Both the position numbers and the translations under genes were made by a program. From Actinacidiphila epipremni (GTDB lineage: Bacteria > Actinomycetota > Actinomycetes > Streptomycetales > Streptomycetaceae), in the NCBI RefSeq assembly GCF_012034175.1, contig NZ_JAATEJ010000025.1, positions 1 through 64,000 of the forward strand: a DNA stretch of 64,000 nucleotides. Reading direction: 5' to 3'. The notes beneath the pieces are model-generated. The model searched no databases. It was not told where the DNA came from and saw only the letters and a program-made list of their open reading frames with translations. Shown piece after piece: positions 48,849 through 57,739 of the stretch (positions are counted from its first letter, which is position 1; every line of letters starts with the position of its first letter).

Positions 48849-49859
48849 ATGACCACGAACATCCAGCCCGGCACCCCCGCCCGCGACGACTCCGCCCTGC
48901 TCACCACCCCCTTCGGCCCGCACGCCACCGCGCGGGAGGTGATCGGCGGTGTGGACCTCCACGGCCGCCGCGCGGTCGTCACCGGCGGCGCCTCCGGCCT
49001 CGGCGCCGAGACCGTACGGGCCCTGGCGACCGCCGGCGCGCAGGTCACCGTCGCCACCCGCCGCCCGGCCGACGCCGCCCCGCTGGTGCGGGAACTGGCC
49101 GCCGTGCCCGGGGCGGGCCGGGTCACGGCGCACGCCCTCGACCTGTCCGACCCGGCCTCGGCCGCCGCCTTCGCGCGGGACTGGCGCGGCCCGCTCGACA
49201 TCCTCGTCGCGAACGCCGGCATCATGGCGCTGCCCACCCGCACCCTCACCCCGGCCGGCTGGGAGATGCAGCTGGCCACCAACCACCTCGGCCACTTCGC
49301 CCTGGCCACCGCCCTGCACCCGGCGCTGGCCGCGGCCGGCGCCGCCCGCCTCGTCGTCGTCAGCTCCGGCGCCCACCGGGACGCCCCCTTCGACTTCGAC
49401 GACCCGCACTTCGCCCGCCGCCCGTACGACCCCTGGGCCGCCTACGGCCAGTCCAAGACCGCCGACGTGCTGCTCGCGGTGGGCGCCGCCCGCCGCTGGG
49501 CCGGCGACGGCATCACCGCCAACGCCCTCAACCCCGGCTACATCCTCACCCGCCTCCAGCGGCACATCGACGACGCGACCATGCGCGCGTTCGGCGTGCT
49601 GGACGACGAGGGCAACCTGACGCCGCTGCCGTACTACAAGACCCCCGAGCAGGGCGCCGCCACCTCCGTCCTACTGGCCGCCTCGCCCCTGGTGGCCGGC
49701 GCCACGGGCAGCTACTTCGAGGACAACCGGCAGGCGCCGACCGTACGCCCGGGGGCCGTCGCCGAGGAGGGCCGCCCGGCCGGTGTCGCCGCCCACGCGC
49801 TCGACCCCGGGTCCGCGGACCGGCTCTGGGAGTACGCCACCGCGGCACTGCGCGCCTGA
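48849..49859 (+). CDS. Short-chain dehydrogenase/reductase
   Basis: The 336-residue classical SDR has the cofactor motif VVTGGASGLGAETVRAL, NAG in ILVANAGIMALP, the catalytic Ser in VVVSSGAH and Tyr-x3-Lys in AAYGQSKTADV. LNPGYILTRLQRH follows. The length and the dehydrogenase/WW-oxidoreductase-like segments match large actinobacterial retinol-dehydrogenase-type SDRs of unknown substrate. ATG at 48849 opens it. It is divergent from the AraC regulator. Confidence 0.92.
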   Translation: MTTNIQPGTPARDDSALLTTPFGPHATAREVIGGVDLHGRRAVVTGGASGLGAETVRALATAGAQVTVATRRPADAAPLVRELAAVPGAGRVTAHALDLSDPASAAAFARDWRGPLDILVANAGIMALPTRTLTPAGWEMQLATNHLGHFALATALHPALAAAGAARLVVVSSGAHRDAPFDFDDPHFARRPYDPWAAYGQSKTADVLLAVGAARRWAGDGITANALNPGYILTRLQRHIDDATMRAFGVLDDEGNLTPLPYYKTPEQGAATSVLLAASPLVAGATGSYFEDNRQAPTVRPGAVAEEGRPAGVAAHALDPGSADRLWEYATAALRA

Positions 49860-49911
49860 CCGGCGGCTGCCCCGGTGCCGTGGTGCCTCGCCGGCGCCGG
49901 CCTGGGAGCCG

Positions 49912-49997
49912 GGGCCGCGCGGGGTGACCGTCAACAGCGTGCTGCCGGGCGGTGGATCACCGCGCAGACGCTGCACGCGGCCGGCGGCATGGTCTGA
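49912..49997 (+). pseudogene. Remnant of a second SDR gene
   Basis: Two pieces of a typical SDR C-terminal half survive back to back: PRGVTVNSVLPG (49915-49950) and, in a shifted frame, RWITAQTLHAAGGMV with its stop (49950-49997). In intact SDRs these are about 60 residues apart, so the interior has been deleted. There is no start or cofactor domain. It lies directly after the intact SDR gene. Confidence 0.7.
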
Positions 49998-50105
49998 GCG
50001 CCGGCCGCGCAGTACGCCGGCGCGCCGCCGTGCACCCGGACGGGCCAGCGGCGGCGGGGTGAATTCGGCGAGTGGCGGACCTGAGCGCGGGGCATCCGCC
50101 AGGAT

Positions 50106-50780
50106 GTGGCGGTGATTTCCGTGACATCCCTCACCACACCGGGGCCCACCGCGCAGGAGCGGCTGTACTGGGACTGGTACCAACGCCTCGGCCCCGGCGC
50201 CGAGATCCTCGGTGACGTCGCCGGAGCCTGCGTCGCCGACCTCGGAGCGGGGAACGGCGAACGGGCCGCGTACGTCGCGCAGGCGCTGGGCGCCGGCCAG
50301 GTCGCCGCGATCGACACCTCGGCGGTGCGCGTCACGCAGGGGCGCGAACGCTACGGCGACATCGCGGAGTTGGACTTCGTCCACGGCGACGCGGCGACCT
50401 ACCTCGCCGCCGCCTCGGGCAGCATCGACGTGGCCTATTCCTGCTTCGGCGCCGCCGACTTCTCCGACCCCGTGCACCTGCTGCCCGCCGTCACCTCGGG
50501 CCTGCGGCCGGGCGGCGTCTTCGTCCTCGCGACGCTGGCCCACTACGAGGACGGCTCCGCGCCCGCGTCGCAGGTCCGCCCGGCCGAGGTGTCCGTACGG
50601 GCGCTCAGCGGCGGCCTGACGACCCGGCGGCGGTGGGTGCTCGAACCCGGCCTGTGGGAGAAGCTGCTGGCCGGCTGCGGCTTCACCGGCATCACCACCG
50701 AGGTCGTCCGCGACCCCGGCGGCGACCGCGAGCCGCCCGTCGCCACGACCCTCATCCGGGCGGTACGGGCCGCCGGTTGA
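50106..50780 (+). CDS. Class I SAM-dependent methyltransferase
   Basis: The 224-residue protein has motif I VADLGAGNGERAAYVAQALG, motif II with the acidic Asp in VAAIDTSAVRV, and GDAATYLAAASGSIDVAYSCFG followed by LRPGGVFVLATL. This is a small-molecule methyltransferase fold without a visible substrate domain. GTG at 50106 or 50112 may be the start. The neighbouring HD-domain gene is convergent. Confidence 0.88.
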   Translation: MAVISVTSLTTPGPTAQERLYWDWYQRLGPGAEILGDVAGACVADLGAGNGERAAYVAQALGAGQVAAIDTSAVRVTQGRERYGDIAELDFVHGDAATYLAAASGSIDVAYSCFGAADFSDPVHLLPAVTSGLRPGGVFVLATLAHYEDGSAPASQVRPAEVSVRALSGGLTTRRRWVLEPGLWEKLLAGCGFTGITTEVVRDPGGDREPPVATTLIRAVRAAG

Positions 50781-50792
50781 CCCCGCGCGGCC

Positions 50793-51497
50793 TCAGGCCT
50801 CCAGCAGTTCCAGCTCGGTGGTGAGGTTGCGGCGGGCGGTGCGGTCCCACTGCTCGCGGCCGTAGGGCGTATGGAACAGGTGCGGCAGGTCCAGGAGTTG
50901 GCGCAGGATCGCGGCCCGGCCGGTGCGGAAGTCCTGGTCCGGCACGAAGCCGTACTCGGCGCGCACGGCGGCGGCGTATGCGGCGTAGGAGGCGGGGTCG
51001 CCGGCCAGCACGGCGAGGTCGGCGTCGCACAGCACCTCGCCGTCCGCGTCACCGGGCGCCGGGTCGTGCGTCACCGTGAGCCGCACCAACCGCGCGACGT
51101 CCGCGATGCGTTCGGCCCCGACCCGCGCCTCCGCCAAGGCCCGCTCGGCGAGTTGGGCGCTGCGCTCCTCGTTCTCGCTGCGGTCCGGCCGGTAGACGGC
51201 GTCGTGGAACCACACGGCGAGCGCGACGGTGTCGGGGTCGTGCGCGTAGGCGGTCAGCTCCGTCGCGCGGGCGAGCACGTCCGCGAGGTGGTCCACCGTG
51301 TGGTACCGCCGCTGCGGTTCTGCCCACCGCTCCAGCAACTGCTCGCCGTACGGCTGGGGATCGGGCGCGTCGCCCGGCTCCGGGCCGGTGTCCCGCGCCG
51401 CCTCCTCCTGGCAGCGGCGGAGCAGCTGGTTCCACTCGGCGAGCAGGGCGTCGTGGCGGGGATGCGCGGCGGACCTGGTGTGAGGCATGCGGGCCAT
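50793..51497 (-). CDS. HD-domain predicted metal-dependent phosphohydrolase
   Basis: The 234-residue protein shows an HD-superfamily pattern of the short predicted-phosphohydrolase group: RRYHTVDHLADVL, VALAVWFHDAVYRP with the HD pair, ERSAQLAERAL, TVTHDPAP and LCDADLAVLAG with the second acidic metal ligand. Substrate unknown. The N-terminal 25 residues are variable. It converges with the methyltransferase gene. Confidence 0.88.
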   Translation of the reverse strand: MARMPHTRSAAHPRHDALLAEWNQLLRRCQEEAARDTGPEPGDAPDPQPYGEQLLERWAEPQRRYHTVDHLADVLARATELTAYAHDPDTVALAVWFHDAVYRPDRSENEERSAQLAERALAEARVGAERIADVARLVRLTVTHDPAPGDADGEVLCDADLAVLAGDPASYAAYAAAVRAEYGFVPDQDFRTGRAAILRQLLDLPHLFHTPYGREQWDRTARRNLTTELELLEA

Positions 51498-51556
51498 TGT
51501 GGCGGAATCACGCCACCGGTTCGCTCACGGGGGTGCACCCATGCCGCGCGTCGCGC

Positions 51557-52054
51557 TCACCGCAGCAGCGAGCGCTCCAGCCGCCGCAGCGCCAGCGCGA
51601 GGCAGCCGCCGCCGAAGACCGCGAGATAGAGCGCGGCGAACCCCACCCCCCACGTCATCCGCCCCAGGCACGGCTCGCGCACCAACTCGATGCACTGGTA
51701 GAGCGGCAGGCACTCCACCGCGATCTGCACCGGCCGCGCGTAGACGCCCAGCGGGTAGAACGTCGTCGCGAACAGGAACATCGGCAGCATCACCAACTGC
51801 ACCAGCTGGAAGTCCTGCCAGCTGCGGATGTACGTGACCACGGCCAGGCCCGCCGCGGCGAAGGCGAACGCGATCAGCAGCGCGCCCGGCAGGACCAGCA
51901 CCGCCCAGGCGGAATGGACCAGCCCGAAGGCGGAGATCGCGGCGCCGAAGACGACAGTGACCGCTGTGCCGCGCAGCAGCGCCCACGCCACCTCACCGAG
52001 CGCGATGTCGCGGATGCCCAGCGGGGTCGCGAGGATCGCGTCGTAGGTGTAGCG
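51557..52054 (-). pseudogene. Truncated ABC-2 type transporter permease
   Basis: Only the C-terminal part (about 165 residues) of an ABC-2 exporter permease (NodJ/DrrB-like) remains: YTYDAILATPLGIRDIALGE, FGLVHSAWAVLVLPGALLIAF, MLPMFLFATTFYPLGVYARP and LPLYQCIELVREPCLGRMTWG. The normal first two or three helices are missing. Upstream of Arg-Tyr-Thr-Tyr the frame runs straight into 102-bp intergenic repeats, giving a non-membrane Arg/Ala/Pro leader that is not protein-like. No ATPase partner is adjacent. A deletion at the repeats is the simplest explanation. Confidence 0.8.
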
Positions 52055-52385
52055 CGGCCGGGCACCACCCTCAGGGGCGCGAGGAACTGCGCGACAAGCC
52101 AAGATCCGGCGGATGGTCCCGCGACAACAGCAAGTGGCACCTCGCGGGGTGCAGCGCCGCCGGGCAACCAATCCGGGGGCGCGGGGAACTGCGCGCCCAG
52201 CCAAGAACGGCCGGACGATCCCGCGACAACAGCAAGCGGCACCCCGCAGGGTGTAGCGCGGCCGGGCAACCAATCCGGGGGCGCGGGGAACTGCGCGACA
52301 AGCCGCGGACCGGCGGATGGTCCCGCGACGACAGCAAGCAGCAGCCCGCAGGGCAGAGCCCGCCCGCAAGGGCACCCCCCGGGAG
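52055..52385. repeat. Three 102-bp direct repeats at the permease truncation
   Basis: Three tandem units begin GTGTAGCGCGGCCGGGCA or close variants, with the core GGGGCGCGGGGAACTGCGCG starting near 52074, 52176 and 52278 (steps of 102 bp), then GGTCCCGCGACAACAGCAAG. The core is the same dispersed element seen at 5.9, 25.0 and 28.8 kb. The unit start matches the last permease codons, so the repeat may have been the recombination point. Apart from these repeats the gap up to cutC (52438) holds nothing obvious. Confidence 0.8.
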
Positions 52386-52437
52386 GGCAACCCCCCGGGA
52401 CTCGCGCGCCGCGTAGGCGTATGGCAGGCTTAGCCAT

Positions 52438-53148
52438 ATGTCTAGACCAATCTTCGAGGTCATCGCCCTCGGCCCCGACGACGCGATCGCCGCCCAAACC
52501 GGCGGAGCCGACCGCCTCGAACTGGTCACCGACATGGCCGCGGACGGCCTGACCCCCTCCCGGGAAACCTTCGGCGCGATCCGCGCCGCCGTCGACCTCC
52601 CCCTCAGGGTCATGCTCCGCCTCTCCGACGGCTTCAGCGCGGGCGGCGCCCGCGAGCTCGACGCGCTGTGCGAAGCCGCGCAGGGCCTGCGCGCGGAAGG
52701 CGCCGACGAATTCGTCCTGGGCTTCCTCGACGACCGCGGCTCCGCCGACCTCGACGCCGTGCACGCCCTCGTCGACGTCCTCGACGGCTGCCACTGGACG
52801 TTCCACCGGGCCATCGACCGCGCCGCCGACCGCGACGCCGTACGCCTCCAGCTCGCCGGCCTCCCGGGCCTGGACACGTACCTGACCGCGGGCTCCCCGA
52901 AGGGCGTCGGCGCCGGCATGGACGTGCTGTGCGCGGAGGCCGCCCGCGGCGGCGAGCCCGGCTACGAGCCCCACCTCCTCGTCGGCGGCGGCCTCCTCCT
53001 CGACCACGTCCCGGAGCTGCGCGCGGCCGGCCTCGACGGCTTCCACGTCGGCGGCGCCGTCCGCGCCGGCGGCTGGTCCGGCGCGGTCGACCCCACCGCC
53101 GTCCGCACCTGGCGCGAGGCCCTGGACGCCCCCGTCGCCGTGGCGTAA
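52438..53148 (+). CDS. cutC: CutC family protein (copper homeostasis)
   Basis: This 236-residue TIM-barrel protein has the CutC hallmarks FEVIALGPDDAIAAQTGGADRLELV, the LPLRVMLR region, ADEFVLGFLD, WTFHRAID and YLTAGSPKGVGAG. The family has a historical link to copper handling but its biochemical role is uncertain. ATG at 52438 has only a weak ribosome site. It is convergent with the HelD-like helicase gene. Confidence 0.9.
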   Translation: MSRPIFEVIALGPDDAIAAQTGGADRLELVTDMAADGLTPSRETFGAIRAAVDLPLRVMLRLSDGFSAGGARELDALCEAAQGLRAEGADEFVLGFLDDRGSADLDAVHALVDVLDGCHWTFHRAIDRAADRDAVRLQLAGLPGLDTYLTAGSPKGVGAGMDVLCAEAARGGEPGYEPHLLVGGGLLLDHVPELRAAGLDGFHVGGAVRAGGWSGAVDPTAVRTWREALDAPVAVA

Positions 53149-53173
53149 ACGTGCCCGGTGCCGCCCCCGGCGG

Positions 53174-55285
53174 CTACCCCGCCAGCGCCGCCGGCAGCTC
53201 CTGCGCGTGCAGCACCGTGAGCCCGGACACCGCACGGGTCAGCGTCACGTACAGCCGGCGCAGCCCCGTACGCCGGTCCGGCTCGGCCGCGACGATCGCC
53301 GCGGGCTCGGCGAGCACCACGTAGTCGTATTCGAGGCCCTTCGCCAGCGACGCCGGCACCAGCGTGAGCCGCGCCTGCGCGGACGTCTCCTCGCCCGGCG
53401 CGAGATACGCCAGCCCCGCCGCGTCCAGCGCGGCACCCAGCGCGGCCACGTCCGGGTCCGCCGCGATGAGCCCGATCGAGCCCTCGTGCGCCAGCGCCTC
53501 CTCGCACGCCGCCACGACCGCCGCCGTCAACTCGCCCGCGCCCACCGGCCGTACGGCGAAGTCGCCGCCCGCCTCACGTACCGACGTCGCCGGCGCCAGG
53601 TCGGGCGCGATCTCCGGCAGCAGCCGGGACGCGTACGCGATGACCTCGCGCGGCACACGGAAGCCGCGCGTCAACTCCTCGACGCGCGAGCCCGGTTTGC
53701 CCAGGTGCCGCAGCGCCTCCGCCCAACTCGCCGTCGACCAGGGCGTCGTGCCCTGCGCGATGTCCCCGAGCACGGTCGCCGAGCCCGTCGAGCAGCGCCG
53801 CCCCACCGCCCGGTACTGCATCGGCGAGAGGTCCTGCGCCTCGTCCAGCACCACATGCCCCAGCGACGGCGTGCGCTGCACGAGATCGCGCGCCTCGTCC
53901 ACCAGCACCGCGTCCGCCGCCGACCACTTCGCCGACGCCAGCCCCCGCGCCGGCTTCGCCCACAGGATCGTCTGCTGCTCCTGCGCGTCGAGGATCCCCT
54001 CCGCCGCCTGCGCCAGGAATTCCGGCTCGGACAGCAGCCGCAGCACCAGCTTCGCCGGATCCACCGGCGGCCAGCACTGCTTGACCGCCGCCTTCACCGC
54101 GGTATTGCGCGCCACCGCGTCCTGCACCCGGTCGTCGGGCGCCTCGCCCGCCCGCTCCATCTGCACCAGCACCGCGTGCGCGATCCGCTGCGGCAGCGCG
54201 TCGTGCGCGGCCCCGTAGCGGATGTCCCGCTCGGCCATCTCCCGGACGATCTCCTCCAGTTCGTACGCCGGTACGCGCCACCGCCGCGAGCCGCGCACCA
54301 CCACGACCCCTTCCGTGGGCATCCGGATGCCCGACCGCACCGCCCGCCGCAGCACCTCCGCCATCCGCGCGTCGCCCTTGATGCGCGCCGCGTCCGCCGG
54401 GTCCGCGCCCCGCACCGGCACATGGGCGACCAGGTCGTCCACCGTCGCCTGCTTGACGTGGAGTTCGCCGAGCGCCGGCAGCACCTGCTCGATGTAGCGC
54501 AGGAACGACGCGTTCGGCCCGATCACCAACGTGCCGGTGCGCGCGAGCCGTTCACGGTGCGCGTACAGCAGGTACGCCACCCGGTGCAGGCCCACCGCCG
54601 TCTTGCCGGTGCCCGGTGCCCCCTGCACGCACACCGTGCCGGTGACCCCGGCGCGGACGATCTCGTCCTGCTCGGGCTGGATCGTCGCCACGATGTCGCG
54701 CATCGGCCCGACACGGGGCCGCTCGATCTCGGTCTGGAGCAGCTTGCTCGCGGTCTCCGACTCGCCCGGGTCGGTGAGGTGCTCGTCCTCGTACGCGGTC
54801 AACTCCCCGCCGGTGTAGCCGAACCGGCGGCGCAGCAGCACGTCCATCGGCTCGGCGCGCGAGGCGCGGTAGAAGGGCTGCGAGACCGGCGCGCGCCAGT
54901 CGATCACCATCGGCTCGCCCTCGGCGTCGTGCACGTGCCGGCGCCCGATGTAGAAGCTCTCGCCCTGCGCGCCCTCGGCCAGCTCCACGCCGGGAGCGTG
55001 CTCGTAGTCGAGCCGGCCGAAGAACAGCGGGGTGTCGGAGAGGTCCGCGAGCGCCTTGATACGGGCGTCGATGGTGGAGGCGAGGATCTTGGCGTCCACC
55101 CAGTTGCCGGTGACGTCGCTGATGTCGAGCGCCTCGACGTCCTCGCGCATGGCCCGCAGTGCGGCGCGGGAAGCGGCGAGGTGGTCTCGCTCGCGCCGCA
55201 GGGGCGCGGGGGAGGTGTCCGCCGGCACCTCGGCGGCTCCGGACGGGACGGGGGTGGTGCGCTGGTTCTGGGCGTGCGAGGGCAC
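53174..55285 (-). CDS. HelD/UvrD-like superfamily 1 helicase
   Basis: The 703-residue protein has a long N-terminal coiled-coil arm (ERDHLAASRAALRAMREDVEAL), Walker A QGAPGTGKTAVGLHR (about 221-235), a helicase DEAQDLSP motif II in VVLDEAQDLSPMQYR, and the C-terminal motif VI-like RRLYVTLTRAVSGL. This is the HelD/HelR arrangement of proteins that free stalled RNA polymerase; an SF1 DNA helicase is the alternative. GTG at 55285 has GGAGG 7 nt upstream. A TTCGCA-N18-TAAGAT promoter lies about 107 bp upstream. No rifamycin-associated element is seen. Confidence 0.88.
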   Translation of the reverse strand: MPSHAQNQRTTPVPSGAAEVPADTSPAPLRRERDHLAASRAALRAMREDVEALDISDVTGNWVDAKILASTIDARIKALADLSDTPLFFGRLDYEHAPGVELAEGAQGESFYIGRRHVHDAEGEPMVIDWRAPVSQPFYRASRAEPMDVLLRRRFGYTGGELTAYEDEHLTDPGESETASKLLQTEIERPRVGPMRDIVATIQPEQDEIVRAGVTGTVCVQGAPGTGKTAVGLHRVAYLLYAHRERLARTGTLVIGPNASFLRYIEQVLPALGELHVKQATVDDLVAHVPVRGADPADAARIKGDARMAEVLRRAVRSGIRMPTEGVVVVRGSRRWRVPAYELEEIVREMAERDIRYGAAHDALPQRIAHAVLVQMERAGEAPDDRVQDAVARNTAVKAAVKQCWPPVDPAKLVLRLLSEPEFLAQAAEGILDAQEQQTILWAKPARGLASAKWSAADAVLVDEARDLVQRTPSLGHVVLDEAQDLSPMQYRAVGRRCSTGSATVLGDIAQGTTPWSTASWAEALRHLGKPGSRVEELTRGFRVPREVIAYASRLLPEIAPDLAPATSVREAGGDFAVRPVGAGELTAAVVAACEEALAHEGSIGLIAADPDVAALGAALDAAGLAYLAPGEETSAQARLTLVPASLAKGLEYDYVVLAEPAAIVAAEPDRRTGLRRLYVTLTRAVSGLTVLHAQELPAALAG

Positions 55286-55391
55286 GGCTCTGCCTCCGAC
55301 TGGTCGGCGCTGGTCTGCGGTACGTGACGAGGGCCGGCCGGTTTCCGTCCGGTCGGCGGCACTCCCGTCCGGGAGGCGGGCAAGACGCGCG

Positions 55392-55421
55392 ATCTTACGC
55401 CTGGGGCGTGCGGGTTGCGAA
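55392..55421 (-). promoter_or_regulatory. Promoter of the HelD-like gene
   Basis: On the minus strand TTCGCA (55421-55416), 18 bp, then TAAGAT (55397-55392). The leader of about 100 nt has GC-rich hairpins. The rest of the 55422-55656 spacer shows no gene. Confidence 0.55.
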
Positions 55422-55656
55422 CGGATTAACGGCCGGGGCCGCCGGCCGGGCGACGGGGCCGTACGACCCGGCCCGGTGACGTGGCCGGTACGACGTGCGC
55501 GGTCACCCGGCGGACGTACGACCGAGGGGGCAGGGTCAGGGTCGCCCCTGAGGGCGGAGTAGGGGGTGGGGGTCCGCCCGTGGGCGGAGGCAGGCTCCGC
55601 AGAATTACATCCTCAGCCCGACGTGGAGGGAATGCCGGATTTCGTACCGTAGGGAC

Positions 55657-55830
55657 ATGGCCTCCTCGACGATCACCCCAGGTCCGGCCGTGCACGGAGC
55701 GACCGTGCTCGGCACCCGTCCCGACGACCACCCACGCCATCGGCTCGGCGACGCGCTCCGCGCGATACGCGTCTACGCCGTCACCGCGGTGGAGGTGGTG
55801 CTGCTCGGCAACGAAAGGCAGCGCTTCTGA
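55657..55830 (+). CDS. Small protein between helicase genes
   Basis: The 57-residue open frame starts MASSTITPGPAVHGATVLGT, continues RPDDHPRHRLGDALRAIRVY and ends AVTAVEVVLLGNERQRF. Codon use is high-GC third position, as in neighbours. A TACCGT -10-like element ends 6 nt before the ATG, consistent with leaderless transcription. It has no known domain; the composition (Pro/Thr-rich start, short amphipathic end) fits a small conserved actinobacterial protein. Start and reality are less certain than for longer genes. Confidence 0.5.
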   Translation: MASSTITPGPAVHGATVLGTRPDDHPRHRLGDALRAIRVYAVTAVEVVLLGNERQRF

Positions 55831-55887
55831 CCACCCCCGCCACCGCCCCTGCCCCCGCGCCCCCGTCCGCGGACGCCCGCGCGCCCC

Positions 55888-57540
55888 TCAGATGTCCTCG
55901 CCCGCGCCCGTGAGCAGGTCGTCCGCGTCCACGATCCGGTACGCGTAACCCTGCTCGGCGAGGAAACGCTGGCGGTGCGCCGCGAAGTCCTGGTCGATGG
56001 TGTCCCGCGCCACCACCGAGTAGAAGCGGGCCTCGTGCCCGTCCGCCTTGGGCCGCAGCACCCGTCCCAGTCGCTGCGCCTCCTCCTGGCGGGAACCGAA
56101 CGTCCCCGAGACCTGGATGGCGACGGTCGCCTCCGGCAGGTCGATGGAGAAGTTCGCCACCTTCGACACCACCAGCACCGACAGCTCACCCTGCCGGAAG
56201 GCCTCGAACAGCTTCTCGCGCTGCGCGTTCGGCGTCTCGCCCTTGATCACCGGGGCGTTCAGATGCTCGCCCAGCTCGTCGAGCTGGTCGATGTACTGCC
56301 CGATGACCAGGGTCTGCTGCCCGGCGTGCTTGGCCACCAGCGCCTCGGTGACCTTGCGCTTGGTGGCGGTCGTCGCACAGTAGCGGTATTTCTCCTCGGT
56401 CTCCGCGGTCGCGTACGCCAGCCGCTCGGAGTCCGTGAGGTTGACGCGCACCTCGACGCAGTCGGCGGGCGCGATGTAGCCCTGCGCCTCGATCTCCTTC
56501 CAGGGGGCGTCGAAGCGCTTGGGCCCGATGAGCGAGAAGACGTCCGACTCACGGCCGTCCTCCCGGACCAGCGTCGCCGTGAGCCCCAGGCGGCGCCGGG
56601 CCTGGAGATCGGCGGTGAACTTGAAGACCGGAGCAGGAAGGAGGTGGACCTCGTCGTAGACGATCAGGCCCCAGTCGCGGGAGTCGAACAGCTCCAGGTG
56701 CGGATAGACGCCCTTCCGCTTGGTCGTCAGGACCTGGTAGGTGGCGATGGTGACCGGGCGGATCTCCTTGCGCGTGCCGCTGTACTCGCCGATCTCGTCC
56801 TCGGTGAGCGAGGTGCGCCGGACCAGCTCGTGCTTCCACTGCCGGGCCGAGACGGTGTTGGTGACCAGGATGAGGGTCGTCGCCTTCGCCTCGGCCATCG
56901 CGCCGGCGCCGACCAGCGTCTTGCCCGCACCGCACGGCAGCACGACGACGCCGGAGCCGCCGTGCCAGAAGCCCTCGACGGCCTGCTTCTGGTACGGCCG
57001 CAGGGCCCAGCCGTCCTGCGCGAGCTCGATGGGGTGCGCCTCGCCGTCCACATAGCCGGCGAAGTCCTCGGCCGGCCAGCCCAGCTTGAGCAGCACCTGC
57101 TTGATCTGGCCGCGCTCGGAGGGGTGGACGGCGACGGTGTCCTCGTCGATCCGGGCGCCCACCAGCGGCTGGATGCGCTTGGACCGCAGGATCTCCTCCA
57201 GCACCGGGCGGTCGGTGGTGGTCAGCACGAGTCCGTGCGCCGGGTGCTTGCTCAGCCGCAGCCGGCCGTAGCGGTCCATCGTCTCGGCGACGTCGACGAG
57301 CAGCGCGTGCGGTACGGGATAGCGGCTGTACTCGACGAGGGCGTCCACGACCTGCTCGGCGTCGTGCCCGGCGGCCCGGGCGTTCCACAGCCCGAGCGGG
57401 GTGAGCCGGTAGGTGTGGATGTGCTCGGGCGCCCGCTCCAGCTCGGCGAAGGGGGCGATGGCCCGCCGGCAGGCGTCGGCCAGCTCGTGGTCGACTTCGA
57501 GGAGGAGGGTTTTGTCGCTCTGGACGATCAGACAGGACAC
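55888..57540 (-). CDS. DNA repair helicase XPB family
   Basis: This 550-residue superfamily 2 helicase has an N-terminal XPB damage-recognition-like domain (LIVQSDKTLLLEVDHELAD) and Walker A VVVLPCGAGKTLVGAG. The motif II box is YDEVHLLPA, followed by RRLGLTATLVREDGRESDVF, and motif VI is SRQEEAQRLGRVLRPK. Bacterial XPB is a 3'-5' helicase thought to act in DNA repair. GTG at 57540 has GGAGGT 6 nt upstream and gives the usual CLIVQSDK beginning. It pairs functionally with the XPB/Ssl2-like protein 2.4 kb away. Confidence 0.93.
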   Translation of the reverse strand: MSCLIVQSDKTLLLEVDHELADACRRAIAPFAELERAPEHIHTYRLTPLGLWNARAAGHDAEQVVDALVEYSRYPVPHALLVDVAETMDRYGRLRLSKHPAHGLVLTTTDRPVLEEILRSKRIQPLVGARIDEDTVAVHPSERGQIKQVLLKLGWPAEDFAGYVDGEAHPIELAQDGWALRPYQKQAVEGFWHGGSGVVVLPCGAGKTLVGAGAMAEAKATTLILVTNTVSARQWKHELVRRTSLTEDEIGEYSGTRKEIRPVTIATYQVLTTKRKGVYPHLELFDSRDWGLIVYDEVHLLPAPVFKFTADLQARRRLGLTATLVREDGRESDVFSLIGPKRFDAPWKEIEAQGYIAPADCVEVRVNLTDSERLAYATAETEEKYRYCATTATKRKVTEALVAKHAGQQTLVIGQYIDQLDELGEHLNAPVIKGETPNAQREKLFEAFRQGELSVLVVSKVANFSIDLPEATVAIQVSGTFGSRQEEAQRLGRVLRPKADGHEARFYSVVARDTIDQDFAAHRQRFLAEQGYAYRIVDADDLLTGAGEDI

Positions 57541-57739
57541 GCGGGTTACCTCCGGGGCGGCCGGTGGAGGGCGAACGAAGAATTGTACGTCCGGCGGGGC
57601 GGGCGACAGGGTGGCCGCGGTCACTCCGGCCGTTGCACGGGGGCCGTGGTGTGAGGGGCGGACGCCATCCGTGCGAATCTGCTCCTTCCTTACTCGTGGC
57701 TTACATCCGCATTAGTCGTATTTGATGTTTTCTGCGGTC

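Noticed and set aside
51557..52390. Intact 277-residue permease
   Set aside because: The first 110 residues are translated intergenic repeats without membrane helices; the family N-terminus is missing.
52050..52400. Insertion sequence ends
   Set aside because: No transposase, no target-site duplication and no terminal inverted repeats; the units are direct tandem repeats.
55290..55420. Rifamycin-associated element upstream of the HelD-like gene
   Set aside because: The 19-bp GGGGCTTGC/GCAAGCCCC palindrome is not present.
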